From Pseudoalteromonas sp. T1lg88 (GTDB lineage Bacteria > Pseudomonadota > Gammaproteobacteria > Enterobacterales > Alteromonadaceae), in NCBI RefSeq assembly GCF_002964765.1, contig NZ_PQCF01000032.1, forward strand, positions 721,481-785,480: a stretch of 64,000 bases of DNA, read 5' to 3'. How positions within the stretch are numbered: position 1 is the stretch's first letter; each line of letters starts with the position of its first letter. The notes under the pieces are model-generated. The model made no database searches, was not told where the DNA came from, and saw nothing but the letters and a program-made list of their open reading frames with translations. Positions 7,805-16,491 of the stretch are shown here, piece after piece. The position numbers and the translations under genes are program-made.

Positions 7805-9805
7805 TTAAAAATTAACCGTTACTTCCGGTGAACAGTTTTGCGTACCGGACTCGCAAACCTTGTAGACGAAAGAGCCACCGCCACCGAAGGAGTCGGTATA
7901 GGCGCCATCATTGGCCGTGGTAAAGGTTACCGTGTCGCGGTTTTTGGTGCGATACACATCCACATTACTGCCGTTTGCATTGCTCCAGATTAAATCCACA
8001 TAACGCGTGCCTCTGGAGGCATAACCAGATGCCTGCAAGGTGATGTCGCTGGTAGCGCCGCCGGTGACGGTGACAACTTGCGTGCTGCTATCCGACGCGC
8101 CGTCGTTGTCAGTCACTGTCAGTGTCACATTATAACTGCCATCGGCGCTGTAATTGTGGGAGGTCGCCTGGCCACTGCCCGTGCTACCATCACCAAAGTC
8201 CCAGCTGTAGCTGCTGATGCTGCCATCGCTGTCGGAGCTAAGGCTGGCGTCAAAATCACAGCTCAGATCCGTGCAGCTGTAGCTGAACTCACTGGTTGGC
8301 GGCGTATTGGGCGTGCCGCCGCCATCATAGTTACCGACCAGAGACACGCCGGAGAAACTGCTGTAACCCAGTACCATTACGTAATAGTTGCCTGTCTGTG
8401 GCGAGGTAAAGCTACAGCTTTCATTGTTACCACTTGAATACGGACGACAATCGTAACTGCTGGCGGTAGGCTTAGAGCCAAACTTAACATAGAGATCGGC
8501 ATCACCGCTGCCACCGGACATATCGAACACCAGGTTGGAAGCGCCTGAGGGCACGGCCATCTTGTATTCAAATGCATCACCGCTGGCTCCAGCAAGATTC
8601 TCTACCGGCACGCCGTTAACTAAATCTTCCGGCTCTGGAGGCTCAGGGAGATTGCCAACGTCACAGCCATCGGCAAACAGGTCAAACATCGCCTTAGCCT
8701 TGACTATGCCCCAGCCATAATTGTTATCTCTTCCTGCGCTGCCACGGTCTTCTGCTGACAGTGCCATGGCGGTACGCACCTGATCGTTGCTACAACTTGG
8801 ATAATGGCTCCATACCAGCGCGGCGACGCCAGCCACATGAGGGGTGGCCATAGACGTGCCACTCCAGGCCGCATAACTGTTATTCGGCAAGGTTGAATTA
8901 ACTGCCACACCGGGCGCGGCGATCTCCACCTGGCTGTTGTATTGGGAGAAGTTGGCTTTATTACCGTTAGAGTCCACCGCAGCAACCGACATCACGGAAT
9001 CGTAAGAGGCCGGATAAGACATGCTGCTGTTACCGTCATTACCTGCCGCAGCGATAGAAAGCAGACCATTGGCGTGGGCATTATCAAATGCCGCTTGCTC
9101 GGCACTGCTTGAGCCGCTGCCACCCAAACTCATGCTGATCACCTTGGCGCCGGCCGCCATACATTGATCGACCGCTGCGACCAGATCCGAGCCATAAGCC
9201 CATTGGCCGTTACTATTGAATACCTTGACCATATGCAGGCTTAAATTACCACTGGGGTTCACACCCACCACACCTGTGCCATTACCACCTAGAGCAGCTA
9301 TGGTGCCTGAGACATGGGTGCCGTGGCCATGACCATCTTCATACCAGTTGCCGGAATTATAGTTATCATACCCATCATCCCCGGTTACCCCAGTAGTGGG
9401 CAGGTCTTCATGGCCAAGGTCGTAACCGGTATCCATGATACAGACCTTCATATTGCCGGTAAGGGCATCACTAACTTGGTCCGCCTGAACCATAGAAATG
9501 CCATAGGGTGTGCTTTCGGCCATCAAATAGCGCTTTTGATCGACCTCGATAAACTCTATGTCTTTTCTGCTCTTAAATTGTTTAGCCGCTTGCGCAGGAA
9601 GCGTAACGGCAACGAGTTGATGCTTGTCCAATTCTCGCTCAACCTTACCCCGGCCATTGCTTAGCGCCGTCATTACCGAGGCTTTTTGGCCTGGTTTGAA
9701 TTTTACTATGTAGCGTTGCTCTTCATTGGCCGCCTGTACGGTGCCCGCAAGTGATAACGCAGACAGTACTGCAGACACAACCAGGGGTCGTTTTATTTTC
9801 AGCAT
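7805..9805 (-). CDS. Secreted subtilisin-like serine protease (S8) with PPC and PKD domains
   Basis: A 666-residue extracellular protease. A signal peptide (about 1-25, ending VQA) and an I9-type propeptide (about 30-95, RYIVKFKPGQ) come first. The S8 domain follows, with the triad Asp125 (IMDTGYD), His161 (HGTHVSG) and Ser318 (GTSMATPHVAG), plus oxyanion Asn256 (AAAGNDG). A pre-peptidase C-terminal domain (about 398-493) and a PKD domain (about 498-585, SYSWDFGDGST) come next. The last 75 residues form a beta-rich fibronectin-like tail. PPC domains are usually removed after secretion. It is a single-gene unit, probably used to degrade external protein. Confidence 0.95.
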   Translation of the reverse strand: MLKIKRPLVVSAVLSALSLAGTVQAANEEQRYIVKFKPGQKASVMTALSNGRGKVERELDKHQLVAVTLPAQAAKQFKSRKDIEFIEVDQKRYLMAESTPYGISMVQADQVSDALTGNMKVCIMDTGYDLGHEDLPTTGVTGDDGYDNYNSGNWYEDGHGHGTHVSGTIAALGGNGTGVVGVNPSGNLSLHMVKVFNSNGQWAYGSDLVAAVDQCMAAGAKVISMSLGGSGSSSAEQAAFDNAHANGLLSIAAAGNDGNSSMSYPASYDSVMSVAAVDSNGNKANFSQYNSQVEIAAPGVAVNSTLPNNSYAAWSGTSMATPHVAGVAALVWSHYPSCSNDQVRTAMALSAEDRGSAGRDNNYGWGIVKAKAMFDLFADGCDVGNLPEPPEPEDLVNGVPVENLAGASGDAFEYKMAVPSGASNLVFDMSGGSGDADLYVKFGSKPTASSYDCRPYSSGNNESCSFTSPQTGNYYVMVLGYSSFSGVSLVGNYDGGGTPNTPPTSEFSYSCTDLSCDFDASLSSDSDGSISSYSWDFGDGSTGSGQATSHNYSADGSYNVTLTVTDNDGASDSSTQVVTVTGGATSDITLQASGYASRGTRYVDLIWSNANGSNVDVYRTKNRDTVTFTTANDGAYTDSFGGGGSFVYKVCESGTQNCSPEVTVNF

Positions 9806-10164
9806 AGATGGATTCCTAAGATAGATTTATAAGTTTTCCTTCATCGGGCCGGGTTAACTGGAACCTCTTGCGCTAACTCAACCCTGCTATTCGCCACTTA
9901 TGTTTACGGCTTTTTGTTAATATAAAGTGAACAAATATCGAACAGAGTATAGCAGGCGATTTTATAGGCGAAAGAAATCGGCGTATAAATTGTGCATTTT
10001 TTAGGAACTAAGGCGGGAGGCAGAAGGAAAAGACGTTCAGATTAGCAACCGAGCAGTACGCAAAAAAGTACCAGAACCTAAATCAGAAAAATCATATTGC
10101 AATGGAATGTCTATGGGGTATCGGTGGCCTATTCACGTCCTTGTGAATATTCAGTAATGACCGG
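9806..10164. other. Intergenic region (359 bp), no gene seen
   Basis: This holds the leader and promoter of the subtilisin gene (minus strand) on its left side and the 3' flank of a hypothetical membrane gene on its right. It is AT-rich. I see no ORF of note, no clear terminator hairpin and no repeat shared with the rest of the window. Confidence 0.6.
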
Positions 10165-10860
10165 CTAAAATACGCTTTTTAACGCAAATAGCGTCTGCCC
10201 CAGTGCCGGGACGTTGGCACAGATGGGGATTAGCCGTAAAGTCAGAGGCCACAGATGCCCTGGTACATGGGCTAATGACTGCTTACTAAACTCCAAAGGA
10301 TAGTCAAAATAAACCAGTAAATAGAGCACGTTAGCCAGACCAATGCGATAGCCATTTAATTTATACTCACTTTGATCCTTAAGCACTAAGGCTAGCTGAT
10401 TCACCGAGGACCTCGCCCCAGAGCTGCCCACATCATGGTCGTGAGTCAAGGTGTAGTAAACCTTTACCTTGGCAATATCCTGGCGAGATAAAACGGCCGT
10501 TTTACTTAACTGAGCACATGCCAATGGGCTTATCTCAATTTGCTCGGCACTCAAAGTCATCAACTTTTTCTTATCGGCGCCAAAGGTTCGCCAAAAGACA
10601 ATGCGCTTAAGCACCAAGACGCCGACCAAGGCCGGAAAATAGATAAATACAAAGGCCCTAGGGCCAAAATGAGGCTCAAGGATAAAAGGCAGCGGCGCTA
10701 ACGCCAGTACCATAAGGGCAAACAGCCATTCCATTTTTGGCGAAAGCGTTGCCAATAGCTTAAGTAATGGCAGCTTAATAACACTGTGCGGGGAAAGCCC
10801 CTTTTGCCCTTTAAAATGGACGTAGGAAAACCACACAGGATCGGTGAGTTCAAGCTTCAT
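10165..10860 (-). CDS. Hypothetical two-helix membrane protein (gene B)
   Basis: 231 residues. Two hydrophobic helices lie around residues 43-62 and 68-87 (LFALMVLALAPLPFIL, FVFIYFPALVGVLVL). A soluble C-terminal part follows (LSAEQIEISPLACAQLSKTAVLSRQDIAKVKVYY in short pieces), with the layout of YcxB/PH-like membrane proteins, though I do not claim that family. Its first 21 codons and its upstream flank are duplicated at 11664-11801, where a truncated copy remains. It lies downstream of a remnant of the 151-residue exported protein gene, so the two genes were probably once adjacent. Confidence 0.6.
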   Translation of the reverse strand: MKLELTDPVWFSYVHFKGQKGLSPHSVIKLPLLKLLATLSPKMEWLFALMVLALAPLPFILEPHFGPRAFVFIYFPALVGVLVLKRIVFWRTFGADKKKLMTLSAEQIEISPLACAQLSKTAVLSRQDIAKVKVYYTLTHDHDVGSSGARSSVNQLALVLKDQSEYKLNGYRIGLANVLYLLVYFDYPLEFSKQSLAHVPGHLWPLTLRLIPICANVPALGQTLFALKSVF

Positions 10861-10936
10861 AATTGAATTAACAGTTAATTTAAAACATTCATCATGACCC
10901 AGCGGCCACCGATTTGCGCAAACTTACACTGCCCGC
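10799..10936. repeat. 138-bp direct repeat, copy 1
   Basis: Nearly identical (135 of 138 bases) to 11664-11801, offset exactly 865 bp in the same orientation. On the minus strand it spans the last codons of the 151-residue protein gene (here a fragment) and the first codons of gene B (here intact). The high identity means the duplication or conversion is recent. Confidence 0.93.
10875..10936 (-). pseudogene. 3' fragment of the 151-residue exported protein gene
   Basis: Reading the minus strand gives the last 19 residues of the intact gene at 11740-12195 (GQCKFAQIGGRWVMMNVLN) and its stop, with no upstream portion. It is a remnant left by the 138-bp duplication, 14 bp before gene B. Confidence 0.85.
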
Positions 10937-11126
10937 TTTTACCCCCAATAAGTTAATTGTCCTCATACTTCTTCCTTAATCTCAATGCAGTGAATCATTC
11001 TCAAGGGATTCACTCGGTTAAAAATACTTTATGGATGATGTAACGATAATCCCAAGAAAAGCAAAACATACGCCGGTTTTATGCATATGCTAAGTAAGAA
11101 GAGCGACGTCCCCTTAGCACTATTTT

Positions 11127-11570
11127 CTATATATCAAGTACCCACTTTGTGGTGCCTGGCAATTGCTCAAAAACACAGCTCTCCACATAACCGATATTCC
11201 TATTTCCAGCGCCATTATTATCCCACTTCACAATAACTTGGGCGGTATCACTTGGCGTCTCCTGAGACAAGGACACCGAGCGCTGCACATATGCTCCGGC
11301 CTCATCTAAGTAGCCTCTATGCTTGGCAGCGACTTTCTTAAGCTTTTGCGCCATTTTTGGCTTAAGGGTTCCTTTGAACTTTTCTTCAACAAAGGTCCAC
11401 ATTAAATCCATATCATTGTCGCGCATGGCATTTCGCCACACATGGCACTTTTCAATAAAGATGTCGGCTTGATTATTTTCGGCTGCAAACTCCACATTGG
11501 TACTGTCTTGGGCGGCCAGGCTCAGGCTCAAAGGTAAAAGCGCAACAAGGCTGAGTCGAAGTGTATTCAT
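11127..11570 (-). CDS. Hypothetical exported protein flanked by the direct repeats
   Basis: 147 residues with a signal peptide (MNTLRLSLVALLPLSLSLAA). Two Cys are present in the mature part (IEKCHVWRNAMRDND about residue 43 and ESCVFEQLPGTTKWVLDI near the C-terminus). The layout matches the neighbouring 151-residue protein: an IE(N/K)C start, an NDxxL segment, then a C-terminal C-K/V-F-xQ-x-G-W stretch. They may be old, diverged paralogues. ATG 11570 follows GGAGCAAT. The gene lies between the two 138-bp repeats. Function unknown. Confidence 0.6.
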   Translation of the reverse strand: MNTLRLSLVALLPLSLSLAAQDSTNVEFAAENNQADIFIEKCHVWRNAMRDNDMDLMWTFVEEKFKGTLKPKMAQKLKKVAAKHRGYLDEAGAYVQRSVSLSQETPSDTAQVIVKWDNNGAGNRNIGYVESCVFEQLPGTTKWVLDI

Positions 11571-11650
11571 CTATTGCTCCATGCTTATATATTCAAATGA
11601 ATAAAAACTAAAAAAAATGAAAAAATAATACCAAGCATCAAGCTCGCGGC

Positions 11651-11725
11651 TTATTTTAAGCCGCCCTTTTGCCCTTTAAAATGGACATAGGAAAACCACA
11701 CTGGATCGGTGAGTTCAAGCTTCAT
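11651..11725 (-). pseudogene. 5' fragment of gene B (24 codons)
   Basis: The first 21 codons of gene B (MKLELTDPVWFSYVHF...) are followed by three unrelated codons and a TAA at 11651. The fragment lies directly downstream of the 151-residue exported protein gene, the position expected for gene B before the rearrangement. Confidence 0.85.
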
Positions 11726-11801
11726 AATTGAATTAACAGTTAATTTAAAACATTCATCATGACCCAACGGCCACCGATTTGCGCAAACTTACACTGCCCG
11801 C
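11664..11801. repeat. 138-bp direct repeat, copy 2
   Basis: Partner of 10799-10936 (three mismatches). Here the left part is the truncated gene B start and the right part is the true 3' end of the 151-residue protein gene. Confidence 0.93.
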
Positions 11802-12195
11802 CTTTAACAGCATCCTCTTTATCAACGCGGCTGGTATCGAACGAATAATTGACCCAAATCTCTTCGTCGTAATTATATTTTTCTGCATTTTCGCGCGTAT
11901 CTTGATAGATGCTGGCTTTGGCATTTTCGATCACTTGTACGTCTTTGGTACGAAAATTTCTAATACCCTGATAGCTACCCTTGGTGTAATAGGTGTGGAT
12001 TTTCGCAAGATACGGCGTCATGGCCTGTTCTTCTTCTGGATTCAAATCTCTCACCAGCGGCTTTAACAAGGCTGCATCATTATTTTTGACTGCCTCGGCT
12101 GCTTTTACGCAGTTTTCAATTGGCACACTGTAGTCTGCTGCACTGGCATTATAAGAGAGGATGGATGCTGCGATTAGCAAAGGTGATAACTTCAT
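11740..12195 (-). CDS. Hypothetical exported protein (gene A)
   Basis: 151 residues with a signal peptide (MKLSPLLIAASILSYNASA). The mature part starts ADYSVPIENCVKAAEAVKNND and ends GGQCKFAQIGGRWVMMNVLN, with two Cys able to form a disulfide. AAGGAG lies just before ATG 12195. The alternation of a helical N-terminal half and a beta-rich C-terminal half resembles small NTF2-like periplasmic proteins, but I make no family claim. It sits 49 bp after the large lipoprotein gene, behind a terminator, so it is probably expressed separately from the pilus locus. Confidence 0.65.
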   Translation of the reverse strand: MKLSPLLIAASILSYNASAADYSVPIENCVKAAEAVKNNDAALLKPLVRDLNPEEEQAMTPYLAKIHTYYTKGSYQGIRNFRTKDVQVIENAKASIYQDTRENAEKYNYDEEIWVNYSFDTSRVDKEDAVKGGQCKFAQIGGRWVMMNVLN

Positions 12196-12206
12196 ATTTT
12201 CTCCTT

Positions 12207-12230
12207 AAAAAGGCCCTGTAGTCAGGGCCA
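12207..12230 (-). terminator. Intrinsic terminator at the end of the Tad locus
   Basis: On the minus strand GGCCCTG and CAGGGCC pair around a four-base loop and are followed by TTTTT. It lies just after the large lipoprotein gene and marks the likely 3' end of the pilus transcript. Confidence 0.88.
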
Positions 12231-12244
12231 TCTAGTGTTGGTAG

Positions 12245-15200
12245 TTATTGACCCGCACACTCACTGGGTGCAGAACTACTTTCTTCCTGTAAAATAGACA
12301 GGGGATCAATAACATAGCTACGCTGACTTGGCACTGAATTGGCGCCACTTGGGCCGACTGTGATGGTAAATGTCTTGACCACTTCGGGGCAAAGATCCCG
12401 ACCCGATTGCGCATCACCGCTGACATTTACAACATCCCCGGCAAACTCAATATAATAGGTGCCTATACCATCATCGGCACGAATACCGGTTAACTCCACT
12501 GTGTGCTCACCCTCATCCAAGGCAATGGCCAAAGGGCCCACCTTTCGTTTTGGCGTACCATTTTCATAAATAACCTTGCCATTTACGGCCAGTTTATAAA
12601 CGTCGTCATTAAAGTTACCGTTATCACCAAAGGTGATATTCACCTGTCCCGGGCCAAAGAATGGCAGCTGATTACTCACCTCGCCGCCGACCTCCACTGT
12701 GACATACCCGGCACCCGGCGAGTCCGGTACGGTAACCGTAAGGGATTCCGTGGTCGCTGCGGTGACACTCGCTCGCTTAACTTCACCGGAACCACTGACA
12801 AAGCGCACGATATTGCCCACTAGCTGTTCACTAAAACCAATCCCGCTGATGGTGATCTGCTCACCCGCTTTTGCGCGATTCGGAGTAAGGGCAGAAATCA
12901 TTAGTTCGGTTCCTACCAGTATTTGATAGGGTAACTTAGCCTTATCATCACGGTGCTCTACATAAACATCCAACGGCCCCTTAGCAGCGTCTATCTGGCT
13001 AATGTTCGAAAGCATAAATTCCAGCTCAGTACCTTGCTTGTTAACGCCTAGGAAGGTGACATCGAGCTCCGCCTTGGTTTGCGAATCAATCACTATGACT
13101 TTAGGTTTATCATCACTGAAGACGCCTTTTTGAATGGCCATGCCACTGCCAACCAGAGTAAAGGTTTTGGTTTGGCCATTTTGCTGGATACTTCTTGGGG
13201 TGATATCGGCCAGTTGTAATCCCCAGGAAACCACATAATCCAGTTTGCTCGGTACAGTGGCTAGATCTTTAATGGTTTTACCCATATCCACCATGGCCGT
13301 CGCCAATTGACTTGCTTCATAGGCCGTCTCTACGGCACCAAAGCCTGGAATTAACTTTTTCGCCAGTTTTTGACCCAGGGCTTGGATAAAGTCAGCCTGA
13401 TCATAAGCGAAGACCTTTAATAATGCGGTTGTTGCAGGACCGAGTTTGATATTTGGGAAGTTACTAAGATCCGTCATTATGGGTTTAATTTCTTTGTTAT
13501 AGATTTCAAGCCCTATCGCCTGACTTAGGTCGACCCACTCTTGTTCGGTGACCTTTTCTTTACTCGCCAGTTTCTCCACTTCGGCAGTAAGCGCTGGCAT
13601 ATACTCATACACGGCCTTAATAACGGCGCGAGCTTGTTCCGGCTTTTTAAGCGCTCCCTTATCTATATTAAGGCCTGCGGCATCAAATAAGATTGAATAA
13701 AATCGAATAATGATATTATCGATAATGGTGCGAATGGTGAGCATGCGTCTTGCTTTTTGCGCAATTTGATTATGGCTTTCTGTCCCCGTTAGATTAAATG
13801 GCGTCGGACCAAAAATACCGTCCACACCTGGCGTTAGGATCTGATAGGCACAATCTTTGTAGACACATGTATCTATCAATTTATCGTTAGACCAAAACTC
13901 AAACACCAGGAAGGTGCCAGAGGTAGGAGATGCCATGGCGGTATGATACGGCGTATCTATGTGTTCCGCTAAGGGCGAGTTGATGGCCTCAGCCGGGATT
14001 TCGCCCGTTGCCGGATCTACTTCATAAACTCGGTAACTTAGATACAACTGACTGCGGTTTTCTAAACGAACGCAACCATCATAGCCAAGTACCTCGTACC
14101 ATTTGGGATCGACACCTTCACCACATTTATTGGCAAGCTCCACAGAGTTGTCTAAAAACCTAGTGGCTTCCATACTCATATCGAACAGATCCCAGGTACC
14201 ATTGGTTTCAGGATAAGACACAATACTGGGCTCTATGTCGGTATCTACCTGTGCCGTCGACGCTGAGTTTAACTGGACACCCCGCATTGCGTGCGCCATT
14301 GAATATTTAGCAGGACTAAATTGAAGGCTCTCAAGGCCCCCCTGATTATGGCTATTATCGAGATACGCCTTAAAATGCTCGCTGTATTTACTCAATAACT
14401 CAGCGCTGCCTTGACGTGCATTTAAGAATGAGAAGAACCCCTTATCGGCTTCAAGTGCATCCGTGACTTCTTGTAAGTAATTGGCAAACTCTGGGCTTTG
14501 GACAATAAGAGCCGCGGCCTCTTCAAGGCTCATGCCTTTACTTTCAATGAAAAAAATCAGGTGTGAAGCCATGTTCGCAATAGCGGTAGAATGATAGCTA
14601 AATTCAACCTGCTGTTCGCCCGCTCCAATTATGGAGCTAAGATACATTTCTGGCTGGCCATAACTGTTCAACACGAACGAGTAGAGAACCTCGGCGCTGT
14701 TGCCTAGCTTTTTAAACCGCACTGTGTTTCCTGAAACTTCAGTCGCATGGCTAGGCACTATGCCACCAATAGAGTGAATGGGGCTTGCTCCGGCAACAGC
14801 GACACTATAGGCAATATTTTGCTCCAGGAAGTAGCTCATTTCATTACTGCTACCTTCGGCGTTGGACACCCAATACCGCCCTGCGGCTATACCCTCAGGA
14901 ACTTCTACCACTATCTCACTGCCATTATTTACCGAGGGCATCACGGGTGTGCCTTGGAAAACGACGGCGGTATCGTCTAGGTCAAAATTATCTCCCTTGA
15001 GGGTGATGGTGTCACCGACTTGGAAGCTCGATGGGCCGCTATGGATTAAGGGTCTTTCTGGTGCCACTATCTCGATAGGCAGCTCGTCTGAGATTTTTTC
15101 ACCAAAAGCCAGCTTAATCGACCCTGTGCCAACCAGATTTGGTAATGCCAATGACAGACGCGTTTCATTGTCGACTACCTCTGTTATCGCAGGGAGACTG

Positions 15201-16462
15201 TTAAACACCTGACCATTAATGGTGTAAACAACAACCAGGTTTTGCTCTGGTGGTAGATTACGTACCGCTAGCTCGGCGGGGTCTGCGGCGCGCACAAAGG
15301 AACGAACGGTAAACGCGGCATTATGCAGGTTGTATAGCCACTCAATAGAGAAATCATCAGGGCTGCTTGGAACAACGCGTTGTGCCTGCTTTAGGCGATT
15401 CATATCGTTGATATCAAAGATACCATCGCCATCATCATCTAAGTCCAGGTGATCGATAATATTGTCATTATCAAAATCGTTTGGAGCCAGAGGGTCGCCA
15501 CTTTCTATCTTGTCATCTATGGTATTGCCATCGGCGTCGCGGTCGAGATAATTGGCAAAGCCATCACCATTTAGGTCTTCAATCCCTTCGATTTTATCTG
15601 AAAAAGAATCGCCATCCGAGTCCGTATCTTGCCAGTTAGCCAAGCCGTCTTCGTCAAAATCAATGTGCTCCGTGGTGTAGAGTAAGGTGAACTCCAGACC
15701 GTCCAAAATACCGTCTTCATCTTGGTCGTTTTTTATCAAGTCACTGGCAAAGGCACGCTCTTTAGCATCATCAAAGGCATCTACATCTTGATCATGAAAA
15801 ACCACGACCTCATAGGTGAGATCCGTTCCACCGGCATAGTTATTATCCATCACACTCAGTTGATAGCGACCAGGCTCAAACAGTTGGAAATTAACAATAT
15901 GTTTGCCACCCTTGGTAAATTCATTGAGCACAAAACTGTCTATTACCTGCCCTTCGGAGTTCGACATATAGACCTGAGGACTAAAGCGCTCAGCCGGACT
16001 CTCAAATACCGCCGTTATCAGGGTGACCTCATCAACATCAAAGCCGAACAGATCCCCTTTATCCGTGCGCGAAGAGATGGTGCCCTTTACCCTAAAACCC
16101 TGCTCAAGTTCTACTGGCGTCGCCACCGAGGGGTTATCGTTTGGCTCTTCTTCCTCATACACGGGATACGTACTTTTGCCTGGTTCAAAAGGATAATCAT
16201 CATCGGCATCTAACACACCATCCTTATCCTCGTCTTGATTTTCCCAGGTGCCCACCGGTGGTTCCTTGTCTCCTGTGCCATCACCCGAGCCATCGCCTGA
16301 GCCATCACCGGAACCATCGCCGGAACCGTCACCCGAGCCGTCGCCCGAGCCGGAATCTGGTTGTTCAGTAGGAGTCGATTCATCGAGTGATTCATTACAC
16401 CCAGCGAGCGTCAAGCTCATGGTTCCTGCCAAGAGAATGGCGAGAAGTTGTTTTGCGTTCAT
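12245..16462 (-). CDS. Giant lipoprotein with calcium-binding (TSP3-type) repeats and IPT/TIG domains
   Basis: 1405 residues from ATG 16462 (AAGGGTAAGGAT upstream; a longer frame to 16492 lacks a site). A signal peptide ends at a lipobox (SLTLAGC, Cys22). A GSGD repeat linker (about 37-63) and a PPC-like beta domain (about 105-230) follow. Thrombospondin type 3-like acidic repeats (about 247-354, DQDEDGILDG, DSDGDSFSDK) come next. An IPT/TIG domain lies at about 462-544, then a long helical middle (about 640-1080), then two more TIG-like domains (about 1082-1180 and 1186-1271). It starts 29 bp after tadE, so it is probably the last gene of the pilus operon and may act as a calcium-stabilised surface adhesin. 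That role is inferred. Confidence 0.8.
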   Translation of the reverse strand: MNAKQLLAILLAGTMSLTLAGCNESLDESTPTEQPDSGSGDGSGDGSGDGSGDGSGDGSGDGTGDKEPPVGTWENQDEDKDGVLDADDDYPFEPGKSTYPVYEEEEPNDNPSVATPVELEQGFRVKGTISSRTDKGDLFGFDVDEVTLITAVFESPAERFSPQVYMSNSEGQVIDSFVLNEFTKGGKHIVNFQLFEPGRYQLSVMDNNYAGGTDLTYEVVVFHDQDVDAFDDAKERAFASDLIKNDQDEDGILDGLEFTLLYTTEHIDFDEDGLANWQDTDSDGDSFSDKIEGIEDLNGDGFANYLDRDADGNTIDDKIESGDPLAPNDFDNDNIIDHLDLDDDGDGIFDINDMNRLKQAQRVVPSSPDDFSIEWLYNLHNAAFTVRSFVRAADPAELAVRNLPPEQNLVVVYTINGQVFNSLPAITEVVDNETRLSLALPNLVGTGSIKLAFGEKISDELPIEIVAPERPLIHSGPSSFQVGDTITLKGDNFDLDDTAVVFQGTPVMPSVNNGSEIVVEVPEGIAAGRYWVSNAEGSSNEMSYFLEQNIAYSVAVAGASPIHSIGGIVPSHATEVSGNTVRFKKLGNSAEVLYSFVLNSYGQPEMYLSSIIGAGEQQVEFSYHSTAIANMASHLIFFIESKGMSLEEAAALIVQSPEFANYLQEVTDALEADKGFFSFLNARQGSAELLSKYSEHFKAYLDNSHNQGGLESLQFSPAKYSMAHAMRGVQLNSASTAQVDTDIEPSIVSYPETNGTWDLFDMSMEATRFLDNSVELANKCGEGVDPKWYEVLGYDGCVRLENRSQLYLSYRVYEVDPATGEIPAEAINSPLAEHIDTPYHTAMASPTSGTFLVFEFWSNDKLIDTCVYKDCAYQILTPGVDGIFGPTPFNLTGTESHNQIAQKARRMLTIRTIIDNIIIRFYSILFDAAGLNIDKGALKKPEQARAVIKAVYEYMPALTAEVEKLASKEKVTEQEWVDLSQAIGLEIYNKEIKPIMTDLSNFPNIKLGPATTALLKVFAYDQADFIQALGQKLAKKLIPGFGAVETAYEASQLATAMVDMGKTIKDLATVPSKLDYVVSWGLQLADITPRSIQQNGQTKTFTLVGSGMAIQKGVFSDDKPKVIVIDSQTKAELDVTFLGVNKQGTELEFMLSNISQIDAAKGPLDVYVEHRDDKAKLPYQILVGTELMISALTPNRAKAGEQITISGIGFSEQLVGNIVRFVSGSGEVKRASVTAATTESLTVTVPDSPGAGYVTVEVGGEVSNQLPFFGPGQVNITFGDNGNFNDDVYKLAVNGKVIYENGTPKRKVGPLAIALDEGEHTVELTGIRADDGIGTYYIEFAGDVVNVSGDAQSGRDLCPEVVKTFTITVGPSGANSVPSQRSYVIDPLSILQEESSSAPSECAGQ
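16274..16352. repeat. 12-bp tandem repeat encoding Gly-Ser-Gly-Asp
   Basis: About 6.5 copies of a 12-bp unit with third-base variation lie inside the lipoprotein gene. They encode a flexible acidic linker between lipid anchor and body. Copy number could change by slippage without shifting the frame. Confidence 0.85.
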
Positions 16463-16491
16463 TATCCTTACCCTTTTAAAATTGAATTCCA

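Noticed and set aside
10992..11015. AGTGAAT/ATTCACT dyad as an attC or operator
   Set aside because: The stem is only seven bases with a 10-base loop and no core-site ends; it gives no support for either.
16264..16360. Regular short repeats that might suggest a CRISPR array
   Set aside because: The period is 12 bp without spacers and the repeats are in frame, encoding Gly-Ser-Gly-Asp in the lipoprotein.
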